DNA of 64,000 bases, taken from contig NZ_JACAIS010000006.1 in NCBI RefSeq assembly GCF_030325625.1, forward strand, positions 274,339 to 338,338. Reading direction: 5' to 3'. This stretch comes from Sphingobacterium sp. N143 (GTDB lineage Bacteria; Bacteroidota; Bacteroidia; Sphingobacteriales; Sphingobacteriaceae). The position numbers and the translations under genes are program-made. Below are positions 33,958 to 43,057 of the stretch, piece by piece (position 1 is the first letter of the stretch; each line of letters opens with the position of its first letter). Below the pieces are notes generated by a model. The model was not told the DNA's origin. It ran no database searches and saw nothing but the letters and a program-made list of their open reading frames with translations.

Positions 33958-36261
33958 ATGGCTCATCTACCCGAATTAATACAAGATATGGCACTGATAC
34001 TTCTGGTGGGTGCTCTGGTTACCATCCTTTTTAAACGCATTAAACAGCCACTCGTGCTCGGATACATTATTGCCGGATTTTTGGTCGGTCCACATTTTCA
34101 TTACTTGCCTACAATCGTTGATCAAGAAAATATGGATACGTTTGCCGAGATTGGCGTGATCATGCTATTGTTCGGTTTAGGTTTAGAGTTCAGTTTTAAA
34201 AAACTTGTAAAAGTAGGTGGTTCTGCATCTATTACTGCGGTTGTTGAAATATTATTCGTGGGTCTGGGTGGCTATCTTACTGGCTATTTATTAGGCTGGA
34301 ACAAGATGGACAGCCTATTTCTTGCAGGGATGCTAGCTAGCTCTTCCACAACCATTATTTTAAAAGCTTTTGACGAGCTTGGTTTGAAATCCAAACAATT
34401 TGCCAGAGTAGTTTTTGGTGTATTAGTTGTGGAAGATATCATTGTCATCCTCTTGATGGTATTGCTATCTACAGTAGCCCTTACGCAGGAGTTTCAAGGC
34501 TCGGAAATACTTTTTACAGTATTTAAACTTGCCTTTTTTATGATTCTATGGTTTTTGGTCGGTATTTATTTACTTCCTGTATTTATAAAAAAGACAAAAA
34601 AATGGATGGATGAAGAAACGGTCCTTATTCTTGCCATAGGGCTTTGTTTTGGGATGGTTCTTTTGGCAACACAGGTCGGGTTTTCAGCTGAATTGGGAGC
34701 TTTTGTAATGGGCTCCCTTATAGCCGAAACTATATTGGCAGAGAAAATAGAACATCTTACTCAACCAATCAAACAATTTTTCGGAACTATATTTTTCGTA
34801 TCCGTAGGAATGATGATAGATCCGCATGCAATGTACAACTATTCCGGTCCTATACTCGCTATCACACTGCTCACTATAGTAGGAAAATTTTTCTTTAGCG
34901 GATTAGGTGCACTGATTTCGGGCCAGCCGCTAAAACAATCCGTACAAATAGGTTCCAGTATGGCTCAGATCGGAGAATTTGCCTTTATTGTTGCTGCGCT
35001 GGGGTTGTCGTTGGGTGTGATTTCGGAATTTCTTTTTCCGATAGCTGTAGGCGTGTCGGCAATTACCACATTTACTACGCCCTATTTTATAAAACTTTCA
35101 GAACCATTGTATAATATCATAGTAAAAACTCTTCCGCAGACATGGATCATGCGATTGGATGCCTATACTTCTGAAACGCAGAAAAACAAAGATAATCCTC
35201 TCTGGAAGAAAACCTTACATGAATACAACAAAATTCTTATCATTAACAGCATTATACTGATTGCCATTGCACTATTATTTAAATATTTATTCATTCCGTT
35301 TCTGAATATACAAATAGAAAGCCTGCTTTGGCGAAATGTCCTGCTGATAAGTATGGCATCCCTGCTAGCGTCACCTTTTCTATGGGCTATTCTCAATAAA
35401 AAAATAACTATAAAAGAGGGTGGTGAAACCATCAATTCATACTACCTGAACTATTCGCTAATGGGTATTTCACTTCATGTCATCAGGTTTCTTACTGGAA
35501 TATTACTTATCGGTTTTTTCATAGATCAGATTACAACAACAAGATATGCATTGGTGATATCAATTCCGTTGATTGTGACAATGCTTTGGTTTTTCTCTAG
35601 CAATATTCAGAAAATTCATCAACGGATTGAACAACAATTCATATCGAATCTTAATGAAAGAGAACAACTTGAATATCTCCGAAATAAAGATAACATAGCA
35701 CTACACAAAAAAAATAAAGAAACCAGTGTACACTTCCAGAAATGGGACGCATATGTTACGGAATTAGAAGCTGGCGATACGATTTCTTTTGCAGGAATGT
35801 CGTTGTACGAGCTTAAGTGGAAAGAGAAATTCGGGATTAATATAGTGTATATACGTAGAAATGACAGAACCGTTCATCTGCCTAATGGAAAGCAACGGAT
35901 ATTACCCAATGACAAAGTGGGGGTTTTGGGTACGGACGAACAGATTTCTCAGTTAAAACTTGTTTTTGATCAGAAAGATATCACAAAAGAGAAAGAAGAG
36001 AATATTGATATTAATGATATTAAGCTTACTAAAATTCAACTTTCCGAAACCAACCCGTATTGTAATAAAACAATAAAAGGTTCCGGCATCCAAAAAGATT
36101 TGCATAGTCATGTGGTGGGCATTGAAAGAAATGAAAGCCGTATTCTAAACCCAAGTTCGTCAGAAATGATATTGGCTGATGATATTATATGGCTCGTAGG
36201 TGATACACATAAAATAAAAGCGTGTTTAAAAAATCATCAGGAAAATTTTATGGAAATATAA
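33958..36261 (+). CDS. CPA2-type cation:proton antiporter (Kef-like)
   Basis: This 767-residue inner-membrane protein has an N-terminal Na+/H+ exchanger domain of about 12 helices (residues 5-390, with PLVLGYIIAGFLVGPHF and VEDIIVILLMVLLS). A further membrane section follows at about 420-550. Two cytoplasmic TrkA-C (RCK_C) domains occupy the C-terminus (about 600-675 and 690-760). The TrkA-N nucleotide-binding domain of classical KefB/C is missing, so gating would rely on the RCK_C parts. Potassium or sodium efflux coupled to proton uptake is the likely activity. It sits in an operon with OsmC, which fits electrophile or peroxide defence. Confidence 0.85.
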   Translation: MAHLPELIQDMALILLVGALVTILFKRIKQPLVLGYIIAGFLVGPHFHYLPTIVDQENMDTFAEIGVIMLLFGLGLEFSFKKLVKVGGSASITAVVEILFVGLGGYLTGYLLGWNKMDSLFLAGMLASSSTTIILKAFDELGLKSKQFARVVFGVLVVEDIIVILLMVLLSTVALTQEFQGSEILFTVFKLAFFMILWFLVGIYLLPVFIKKTKKWMDEETVLILAIGLCFGMVLLATQVGFSAELGAFVMGSLIAETILAEKIEHLTQPIKQFFGTIFFVSVGMMIDPHAMYNYSGPILAITLLTIVGKFFFSGLGALISGQPLKQSVQIGSSMAQIGEFAFIVAALGLSLGVISEFLFPIAVGVSAITTFTTPYFIKLSEPLYNIIVKTLPQTWIMRLDAYTSETQKNKDNPLWKKTLHEYNKILIINSIILIAIALLFKYLFIPFLNIQIESLLWRNVLLISMASLLASPFLWAILNKKITIKEGGETINSYYLNYSLMGISLHVIRFLTGILLIGFFIDQITTTRYALVISIPLIVTMLWFFSSNIQKIHQRIEQQFISNLNEREQLEYLRNKDNIALHKKNKETSVHFQKWDAYVTELEAGDTISFAGMSLYELKWKEKFGINIVYIRRNDRTVHLPNGKQRILPNDKVGVLGTDEQISQLKLVFDQKDITKEKEENIDINDIKLTKIQLSETNPYCNKTIKGSGIQKDLHSHVVGIERNESRILNPSSSEMILADDIIWLVGDTHKIKACLKNHQENFMEI

Positions 36262-36278
36262 ACCTGAACGGTTTTATA

Positions 36279-37682
36279 ATGAAAAATCCTCTACTAGCTT
36301 CAAAGATTGCGTACATGAGACTAAATCTTATCTTAGTGTTGGGTATGTTGTTAACAACAAAACTTGCTACAGGACAGAACTTTCAGCTGATGCGTTATGA
36401 TGAAGATTATTCACGATTGAAAGATAGTGCAAAAACTTTTTACAATAAAATAAAATATATTCAACTTTCAGAAGACAGACAATTTTATCTTTCATTAGGG
36501 GGTGAAGTCCGAGGAGAAATGAATTATGCGATGAATGAAGACTGGGGAGAAATGAATGTTGGGCAAGATGTTTTTTTCTTACAGCGATACCAGTTACACA
36601 CTGACTTCCATATCGGCGAGCGACTTCGTATATTTGGTCAATTGCGCAGTGGTTTAGAAGATGGTCGTACGACTGGCCCACGCCGCATTGATGAGGATAA
36701 GCTTAATGTACAGAACCTTTTTATAGATTTTATCCCGTATAGAAAAGTAGATGAATCACTCGTTGTCCGATTAGGTCGACAGGAACTGCGTTACGGAAGT
36801 GGGCGTCTGATAGATGCAAGAGAAGGTCCTAACCTTCGGTTGTACTTTGACGGCGCAAAGATAGCTTATAAATCACCTAACCTAAAGATTGATGCATTTG
36901 TTATGGCAGATGGTATTGTAAATACAGGTATTTTTGACAATTCCTCTACTCGCAAACCTAATCTTTGGGGGATTTACAACACTTATATTTCTCCAAAAAG
37001 TGGGAATTTTGATCTTTATTACCTTGGGATCAACCGCAAAAATGCAAAGTTCGACGCAGGTATTGCAGAGGAAATACGCCATACGCTAGGTATGCGTTTT
37101 TGGAGGAATAAAATTGGATTTGGTTATAACTTTGAGGCCGGGTATCAGTTTGGGACATTTGGTTCCGGTACGATCAGTGCCTTAGCAATTTCTTCCGAAA
37201 TTGGTTACATATTTAAATACAGCACACGTTTACCATCATTAAAGCTAAAGAGCGACTATATAACAGGCACCAAAAATCTGTATAGTAACAAGCTTGGAAC
37301 TTTTAATGCAATGTATCCAAATGGTGGATATTTTGGAATGAATCCACAGGCAGGTCCGGCGAATCTAATATCGGTTCACCCGAACCTAAACTGGAACCCT
37401 GCAAATAATATACTATTGACAATGGACGTAGTTTTTAACTGGCGAAATTCTCTGAACGATGGGGTCTATGGCCCAAGTGGCTCTTTAAGTTTATCCGCAT
37501 TAAATTCAAAAAAAAGATACATAGGCACCGCATATATAACCACCCTTTCATGGAATGTTAATAAATTTTTAAGTTATAATATAGGTGTCCAATATTTTAA
37601 AACGGGTAGTGTCATTAAAGATGTAATACAACAGCATAAAAATGGTTTTTTTGTAGGTTCCACTTTAGGGATTAAATTTTAA
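36279..37682 (+). CDS. Outer-membrane porin, alginate-export type
   Basis: This outer-membrane beta-barrel protein of about 467 residues contains an Alginate_exp-type barrel. After a signal region (MRLNLILVLGMLLTTKLATG, then Q) come YLSLGGEVRGEMNYAMNEDW, LHTDFHIGERLRIFGQLRSG, LVVRLGRQELRYGSGRLIDA and a C-terminus ending in phenylalanine (GIKF), typical of barrel proteins. Two starts are possible; the ATG used here adds 12 residues before the signal sequence and the next ATG is at 36315. It follows the antiporter gene by 17 bases. It could admit small organic solutes; the substrate is unknown. Confidence 0.75.
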   Translation: MKNPLLASKIAYMRLNLILVLGMLLTTKLATGQNFQLMRYDEDYSRLKDSAKTFYNKIKYIQLSEDRQFYLSLGGEVRGEMNYAMNEDWGEMNVGQDVFFLQRYQLHTDFHIGERLRIFGQLRSGLEDGRTTGPRRIDEDKLNVQNLFIDFIPYRKVDESLVVRLGRQELRYGSGRLIDAREGPNLRLYFDGAKIAYKSPNLKIDAFVMADGIVNTGIFDNSSTRKPNLWGIYNTYISPKSGNFDLYYLGINRKNAKFDAGIAEEIRHTLGMRFWRNKIGFGYNFEAGYQFGTFGSGTISALAISSEIGYIFKYSTRLPSLKLKSDYITGTKNLYSNKLGTFNAMYPNGGYFGMNPQAGPANLISVHPNLNWNPANNILLTMDVVFNWRNSLNDGVYGPSGSLSLSALNSKKRYIGTAYITTLSWNVNKFLSYNIGVQYFKTGSVIKDVIQQHKNGFFVGSTLGIKF

Positions 37683-37890
37683 TTTCTTTTATAAATACAA
37701 AAATAAAAGACAAATTATTTTGCCGATAACGTGCAACGACTTGTATCTTTAAAGATTTGACCTCTCCAATGGGAATAAACTGTTTACTCATTAAAGTTCC
37801 CGATTTCCTGGAGAAACTTTCAGCGTTGCCGCGTTGCCTTTCTTGTTGCATGGTATTTATTTTTAAAAGTTTACACTAAGTATGTGTGCT

Positions 37891-39051
37891 CTATAATTGA
37901 ACCAATTGTCTAACAGATTGCTGATATTCCATAAAGGCATTCGCAAATGCCTCTGTAGCTTCGTAGTTGCTAAATTCATATTCCTCATTGACCCCTGTGA
38001 CTGTTCGTAGTTTGATTTCACCATAGCGTACCACTGGTATTTGATAATTCCCAGTGAATCTCTTATCTCTGCTACCATCTTTATTGACTTTAGCCCAAGT
38101 CATATCAATCGTCTTTGAATCAGCTGGCACCCCTTGTGTTTCTGTAAAGCGTACAGCATGTTGTTGAAGGCTAATTTCGTCCAAACCAATAATGGCAAAC
38201 TCCTTGGTTTTACTGTACATAATGATGAAACTCGGATAGATATAAAGATCTGCCCCATTGGCATTCTGAAAATACAAAGCCTTTACTTCTGACTTAAATT
38301 CAGGAATTGACTTTATTCCAAAACGTACGTCTGTCCTACTAACTACAGTACTGGCTGATGAACGGGTAACAACACGGTCTTCATAGTGGGCACTTGTCAC
38401 ATCCCAGATCTTATGGCTCTTTGATAGCGTAAGGAAGCTCGATACCAAGGCATCATATTTCTGTTGTAGCTCAATTTCAAAATCGACCTTCAGGTCAACA
38501 TAAGATGCTTCTATTTGTTCATGGGTCTGATTGATCGCCTCCTGTTGAGCAATAAGATCGTTGTTCAATCGCTCGGGTACAGATTTATTGATCAATCCAT
38601 AAATCAAAAGATAGCTTATCAATTTTTTATTTTTAGTGGATTTGACCGCAGCATTGATCTCTGCGAGATCCTTTTCCAAGGATAGGCGTTGTTCCCTGGC
38701 AAGTAGAATTGCCTCTTTTATACCTTGCATATCCTGACTCGTTATTTCATGGATATCAGCACTAAAAATATTTCCGCGATGCTGGTTTTGTTCTTCGATC
38801 GGAAAAATAGGGGGTGCTAACGCAGGGGACGAAGGCAATACTGTTGGAGAATGTGGCTGGGAGCCACCACCAGATATCTTTTGTCTATTATAAATTCCCA
38901 ACGCAGGTATTCCCGCATTTAAATAGGTACCTGAGCTCCCAAATGTCATACTTGCTCCCTTTACACCAATTGAGGTTGAGATCCCGCTCTTACTAAAATT
39001 CAGATGTACTCCGGGAATGATCTTTACACGTCTTCTAAAATTCCAAGCCAT
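37891..39051 (-). CDS. DUF4236-domain protein
   Basis: The first 58 residues of this 386-residue protein are a clear DUF4236 domain (FRRRVKIIPGVHLNFSKSGI, STSIGVKGASMTFGSSGTYL). A proline-rich linker with PSSPALAPPIFP follows. The rest is largely helical, with a coiled-coil stretch at about 120-215, and then a domain with WDVTSAHYEDRVVTRSSAS and strands to the C-terminus. There is no signal peptide. DUF4236 proteins are of unknown function and common in stress or defence neighbourhoods. Its promoter carries the TTACGG-N4-CCGTAA motif, which puts it in the regulon of the nearby two-component system. Confidence 0.75.
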   Translation of the reverse strand: MAWNFRRRVKIIPGVHLNFSKSGISTSIGVKGASMTFGSSGTYLNAGIPALGIYNRQKISGGGSQPHSPTVLPSSPALAPPIFPIEEQNQHRGNIFSADIHEITSQDMQGIKEAILLAREQRLSLEKDLAEINAAVKSTKNKKLISYLLIYGLINKSVPERLNNDLIAQQEAINQTHEQIEASYVDLKVDFEIELQQKYDALVSSFLTLSKSHKIWDVTSAHYEDRVVTRSSASTVVSRTDVRFGIKSIPEFKSEVKALYFQNANGADLYIYPSFIIMYSKTKEFAIIGLDEISLQQHAVRFTETQGVPADSKTIDMTWAKVNKDGSRDKRFTGNYQIPVVRYGEIKLRTVTGVNEEYEFSNYEATEAFANAFMEYQQSVRQLVQL

Positions 39052-39089
39052 AGTTTTGTATTTAAGTTGTTTCAGTTAATAATTGGATA

Positions 39090-39134
39090 CAAAGTTATAT
39101 GACCACAGAAGCTTGTTTTTACGGTTTCCCATAA
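39090..39134 (-). promoter_or_regulatory. Regulon promoter: DUF4236 gene
   Basis: On the minus strand TTATGGGAAACCGTAA (39119-39134) lies exactly 21 nt upstream of the -7 element TAACTTTG (39090-39097). One base of the left arm departs from the TTACGG-N4-CCGTAA consensus. Confidence 0.7.
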
Positions 39135-39189
39135 AGGCTGACTGTTCTTGCCTTAAATCAATTAACTTGATAACTAACCTATTTTCAAT

Positions 39190-39234
39190 TTACGGGAACC
39201 CGTAAATTTCTCAGAAGGGCTCTCTTTAACTTTG
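39190..39234 (+). promoter_or_regulatory. Regulon promoter: nuclease-domain gene
   Basis: TTACGGGAACCCGTAA (39190-39205, extended by two further paired bases on each side) lies exactly 21 nt upstream of TAACTTTG (39227-39234). The start codon is 23 bases further. Confidence 0.75.
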
Positions 39235-39256
39235 GTCATAATCAAATATTATTAAC

Positions 39257-40336
39257 ATGATGGAAAACGATCTACGACTCAAACTGGAGCAGCTACATCA
39301 ACGTGTAGGCAACCTCAAAGATCAAATATGCACGGAAGAAGCAACTAAGAATGCTTTTGTAATGCCTTTTATCCAAATTTTAGGCTATGATATATTCAAC
39401 CCTACGGAAGTAATACCTGAATTTATATGCGATATCGGCACCAAAAAGGGAGAAAAGGTAGACTATGTCATTAAGAAAGATAACGAACCAATATTAATCA
39501 TTGAATGTAAGCATTGGAAGGAAACTGCGGACGCACACAATTCGCAGTTGCACCGTTATTTTCACGTTTCAAAAGCAAGATTTGGCGTATTGACGAATGG
39601 ACATATCTATAATTTTTATGCTGATCTCGAAAAACCGAATATCATGGATGAGAAACCATTCTTTACCCTGGATCTCAACAATCTTAAAGATTCTAACATC
39701 AAGATCCTGGAGAAGTTTACCAAGAATGGTTACCACCTAGAGGGAATATTGGATTCCGCAGAAGGACTAAAATATATCAAAGCGATCCGAAAAGAGTTTG
39801 AAAAAGAACTTCAGGAGCCATCTGATGAACTAGTCAAACTTTTGGTCAACCGATTTTTCGACAAGCCGCTGATCGCTTCTAGAATGGCTGTTTTTAAGGA
39901 ATATACCAAGAAAGCACTTTCATCATCTATTAATGAATCCATCAGCTCAAGATTGAAAACTGCTCTTAGTATCAATGAGACGATACCACAAAAAGCGACT
40001 GCTGAAGTGCCGCCAATCGACGATAACATCAGTACCGAGATCAAAATAATTACAACAGAAGAGGAAATTGAGGGATCACAGATCGTAAAAGCGATCTTGC
40101 GTGAGCATGTCCCCGCCTCTCGCATAGCTTTTCGCGATACGCAATCTTATTTTGGCATCTTACTCGATGACAATAACCGCAAACCCTTGGCCCGATTACA
40201 CTTCAACTCAACAAATAAATATCTTGAAGTATTTCATGAGGGGAAAGATAAAGGTGTCAAAAAACTGTTGACTTCCCTGGATGAAATCTATAATTACCGC
40301 CAAGAAATAACAGATGCACTGAAAAATTATGAATAG
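39257..40336 (+). CDS. Stand-alone type I restriction HsdR-N-like nuclease protein
   Basis: This 359-residue protein carries at its N-terminus the PD-(D/E)xK-type domain of HsdR-like restriction subunits. Glu in IPEFICDIGTKKGEKVDYVI, with Asp in KVDYVI, and IIECKHW form the usual D-x(n)-ExK arrangement (about residues 55-95). The following helical region and a C-terminal domain with FRDTQSYFGILLDDNNRKPL and a DNA-binding-like strand pair make up the rest. No helicase domain is present and no methyltransferase or specificity gene is nearby, so it is not a full type I system. It may act in repair, in defence or as a solitary nuclease. Its promoter has the best copy of the regulon motif. Confidence 0.75.
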   Translation: MMENDLRLKLEQLHQRVGNLKDQICTEEATKNAFVMPFIQILGYDIFNPTEVIPEFICDIGTKKGEKVDYVIKKDNEPILIIECKHWKETADAHNSQLHRYFHVSKARFGVLTNGHIYNFYADLEKPNIMDEKPFFTLDLNNLKDSNIKILEKFTKNGYHLEGILDSAEGLKYIKAIRKEFEKELQEPSDELVKLLVNRFFDKPLIASRMAVFKEYTKKALSSSINESISSRLKTALSINETIPQKATAEVPPIDDNISTEIKIITTEEEIEGSQIVKAILREHVPASRIAFRDTQSYFGILLDDNNRKPLARLHFNSTNKYLEVFHEGKDKGVKKLLTSLDEIYNYRQEITDALKNYE

Positions 40337-40366
40337 TACATGCTTTCATTATAATAATTCTTTAAC

Positions 40367-40397
40367 TATCGCTTGGGAGCAAGACTCTTAAGCGATA
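40367..40397 (+). terminator. Hairpin between the nuclease-domain and TPR genes
   Basis: TATCGCTT and AAGCGATA pair around a 15-base loop and are followed by a T-rich stretch. It may act as a partial terminator in the operon. Confidence 0.45.
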
Positions 40398-40459
40398 TAT
40401 CTTTTTATAGTACCTCAAGCGAACTCATAATCGCAACGAAAAAATAACTTCCAAAAACC

Positions 40460-41386
40460 ATGAAAAGAAGATATGTAAGTGGACTGATATCACCCGGTAA
40501 GAAAATATTTAAAGATATCTTCCATGGAGCTAGTGACCAAACGCAGGCAAAGAAGTTCCCTTTGTGGCAGATTGTTTTGTCCAGCTGCATTATGTTGTTT
40601 GCCTTTATATTCGCTAACAACCTGCTAACTGGATTGATCTTGGCTTCAATCTCTTCGCTTTTTATTCCGCCAACTGAAGCTAAATGGGAAAACATGCTAC
40701 GGGTAAAATTGGACGCTAAGGTAAAACTCTTTATCACGCTGCTTCTTATTGTCTTTTCAATTCCTGTTAGTATTGCCAGTCATCATTTCCAATTACAAAA
40801 AGAAAAGGAAAAAGCAGAGCTGGAGCTAGCTGCACGACAAAAGAAAGCGTTGGAGGAGAAGAATGAGGCTATCCGGAAGGATAGTCTAAGCTATTATTTA
40901 AAACTGTTGGCAGCCCCAACTAAAGATATAGATCGATCGCTCAGACTGATTGATCGTGCAAATACATTTGCCAAGTTTGGCGATGAAATAGATCAGCTAT
41001 CCAACAAAAGAAATACCCTACGATCCAACCAGATTGATCTATTGATGAAACAAGGCAATTATAGCGATGCGCTAGGAAAGCTGGATAACTTGATAGCCCA
41101 CAATAAGGACGCAGACCATTACTACAGGAGAGCTGTATGCTATCAAAAATTAAAGCAACCACAAGCAGCTGTCAACGATCTCAACAGAGCGATGGAGCTT
41201 GGGTCAACCGTTGCCCAAAGATTATATAATGTAATCAATCCCTTAAGGAAGCGGATTATAGGCTATGTGACAAGATGCTGTGATGGCACTACATCTAACG
41301 CACGAGGTCGAGGGGCCTGCTCCTGGCATGGCGGTGTATGTAACTGGAATGATCCCATATATGAAGAATACAGACAATATGAATAA
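40460..41386 (+). CDS. Membrane protein with TPR-like part and DUF3761-like tail
   Basis: This 308-residue protein has two membrane helices near the N-terminus (about 35-75 and 93-115). A charged coiled coil (QLQKEKEKAELELAARQKKA) and a cytoplasmic or periplasmic TPR-like repeat region (NYSDALGKLDNLIAHNKDAD, YYRRAVCYQKLKQPQAAVND) follow. The C-terminal CCDGTTSNARGRGACSWHGG resembles DUF3761, a cysteine/histidine motif often found beside or fused to thermonucleases. A thermonuclease gene indeed lies convergently 1.1 kb away. The next gene overlaps its stop by eight bases, so both are translated from one message. Confidence 0.65.
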   Translation: MKRRYVSGLISPGKKIFKDIFHGASDQTQAKKFPLWQIVLSSCIMLFAFIFANNLLTGLILASISSLFIPPTEAKWENMLRVKLDAKVKLFITLLLIVFSIPVSIASHHFQLQKEKEKAELELAARQKKALEEKNEAIRKDSLSYYLKLLAAPTKDIDRSLRLIDRANTFAKFGDEIDQLSNKRNTLRSNQIDLLMKQGNYSDALGKLDNLIAHNKDADHYYRRAVCYQKLKQPQAAVNDLNRAMELGSTVAQRLYNVINPLRKRIIGYVTRCCDGTTSNARGRGACSWHGGVCNWNDPIYEEYRQYE

Positions 41387-42392
41387 GGAAATATTTGAAA
41401 AGAAACCGCTCATCAAGAAAAGTCTCTTGCAACGTTGGTTTAAGCAAGAGCCGGATGAGAATTGTGTAATTGAAATCAATAACCTCTTTGCAAATAAACC
41501 AATAGAATCGGTCAGCATTCATGACATGGAGCTGATCGTATCAAAGTATGGCACCGACGTATACAAAAGCTTCGGGTTGAATATGGAGGAATTTTATATC
41601 ACCTATATCAATGAATGCTGTAAAAATGGGATCATCAGTGAATTTGAATTAGATAACATTAAACATTTACAATCTTTGTTACTCATAGCCGATCATACAG
41701 CAACATATTATCGGCAAAAATTAGGCATTGATGTGATCGATAGAGAATACATTAAACTACTTAAAAACTCTATGTTGGATAACAACGACTTCGCTCATTT
41801 CAACAAATTAGTTCAGTTTTTTAACATCGGTGATACCATACTCAAAGGAATAAAAGATAAAAGGACTACACAATTCGTTGATTCACTGGCCAAGCCATTT
41901 ATCGCAAAAAAACGAATATCATACCGTGAATTTCATGAGCTAGAGCAGTCACTAGAGATACGTAACATCAAGTTTCCGGCTTATAGTAAACAAATGCTCA
42001 ATAAACTTCTTTCCTACTGGAAACTCGAGAAAGAACCTCTCCAGCAATTGGGTACAAATCAAGAGATTATAAAAAATGAAATATGCTTATACGAGGAAAG
42101 CAATATCGACTGGTTTGAATTGCGTTCAGACCGGGGCTATTCAAGTTATCAATTTATAAAAAGAGGGACTATAGTGATGACAAACAAAAAAATGTACTTT
42201 TTTGCTTCGGATTCCTCTTCTAAGCTCGCCTACACGCAAATCACTAATATCCTGGCCCTACCTGACCAAATATTGATCAAAAAACACAAGGGTAAAGAAC
42301 CTAAACTGGTATCAAAAAAAGAGCAGGTCATATTTGAGATTATGATGAAAAAAATATGGAATGCCCATCTAAGCCAGAACTGGCCAAGCTAA
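41379..42392 (+). CDS. Uncharacterised protein with C-terminal PH-like domain
   Basis: This soluble protein of 337 residues is mostly helical up to about residue 225. A C-terminal beta domain follows (GTIVMTNKKMYFFASDSSSK, then LAYTQITNILALPDQILIKK) that resembles the short PH-like domains placed at the end of bacterial stress proteins. No catalytic motif is visible. The start chosen overlaps the stop of the previous gene in the manner of translational coupling; an ATG six codons upstream is also possible. It ends at a strong bidirectional terminator. Confidence 0.6.
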   Translation: MNKEIFEKKPLIKKSLLQRWFKQEPDENCVIEINNLFANKPIESVSIHDMELIVSKYGTDVYKSFGLNMEEFYITYINECCKNGIISEFELDNIKHLQSLLLIADHTATYYRQKLGIDVIDREYIKLLKNSMLDNNDFAHFNKLVQFFNIGDTILKGIKDKRTTQFVDSLAKPFIAKKRISYREFHELEQSLEIRNIKFPAYSKQMLNKLLSYWKLEKEPLQQLGTNQEIIKNEICLYEESNIDWFELRSDRGYSSYQFIKRGTIVMTNKKMYFFASDSSSKLAYTQITNILALPDQILIKKHKGKEPKLVSKKEQVIFEIMMKKIWNAHLSQNWPS

Positions 42393-42437
42393 CCCTTCGT
42401 CACAAAGTCCTGAACTTATAATTTCGCTAAAAACAAA

Positions 42438-42469
42438 ATCGGTCTGTTATATTGATATAACAGACCGAT
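42438..42469. terminator. Bidirectional terminator
   Basis: Perfect 15-bp arms (ATCGGTCTGTTATAT and its complement) flank two bases, with an A-rich run before the stem. It separates two convergent operons. Confidence 0.75.
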
Positions 42470-42492
42470 CTAATGAGCCAACGATTGAATAC

Positions 42493-43053
42493 TCAGTCTA
42501 GTTTAGGATTATCGTATACATTCCAAAGACCCAAGCGATTTGAGCGGGCATAACGCTGTCCTTCGACAAACTGGGATTCATACCGCACATTGGGTGGCAC
42601 TGTCATTAATAATGCATATCCATTTTTGATCAGCTCAGCATTGATGAATGTATCGTTAAGATAAGCGTATGCGAGAGTCCGTCCATAACGGTCCAGTGAA
42701 TCCACATCATATTCTAATCGGATCTCCTTATGCAGAATCAAGCTATCGAGATAGCGTTTGGATGTTATCCCAAAAGGATGCTTCTTTTTGTGAAAAGCAT
42801 TTCGATCCTCAGGAGCATCGATACCGATCAGTCTGATCTTTACATTTTTTCCAGCTCTGCTTTTTATCCAGAAGGTATCTCCATCAACTACTTTATATAC
42901 CCGTACCGCATCCGAGTAAGGAAGATTGCTTTTTTCCAAAAAACCGAAAGACCGGAAAGTTTGCTCGGATTGCGTGCAGCTCATTAAAAAAACAAGCAGA
43001 AAAAACAGGGCGATTATGCCCAGTTTGATCATTACATTTACCCACTTTTTCAT
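42493..43053 (-). CDS. Thermonuclease-family lipoprotein
   Basis: This 186-residue staphylococcal-nuclease-like protein has a lipoprotein signal (LGIIALFFLLVFLMSC, Cys26). The nuclease core is complete: VYKVVDGDTFWIK, VKIRLIGIDAPEDRNAF with the catalytic Arg and Asp, and DVDSLDRYGRTLAYAYLN with the second Arg. The C-terminal YARSNRLGLWN closes the domain. It should cut DNA or RNA outside the cytoplasm with calcium. It is the last gene of the operon PLD-like, VWA-like, thermonuclease, with a 4-base gap. Confidence 0.85.
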   Translation of the reverse strand: MKKWVNVMIKLGIIALFFLLVFLMSCTQSEQTFRSFGFLEKSNLPYSDAVRVYKVVDGDTFWIKSRAGKNVKIRLIGIDAPEDRNAFHKKKHPFGITSKRYLDSLILHKEIRLEYDVDSLDRYGRTLAYAYLNDTFINAELIKNGYALLMTVPPNVRYESQFVEGQRYARSNRLGLWNVYDNPKLD

Positions 43054-43057
43054 CTGC

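Noticed and set aside
37672..37851. 59-codon minus-strand frame between the porin and DUF4236 genes
   Set aside because: It overlaps the porin 3' end and has no promoter. The segment QFIPIGEVKSLKIQVV looks slightly protein-like, but the evidence is too thin for a gene call.
39257..40336. Complete type I restriction-modification system
   Set aside because: Only an N-terminal nuclease-type domain is present; no helicase, HsdM or HsdS genes are found around it.
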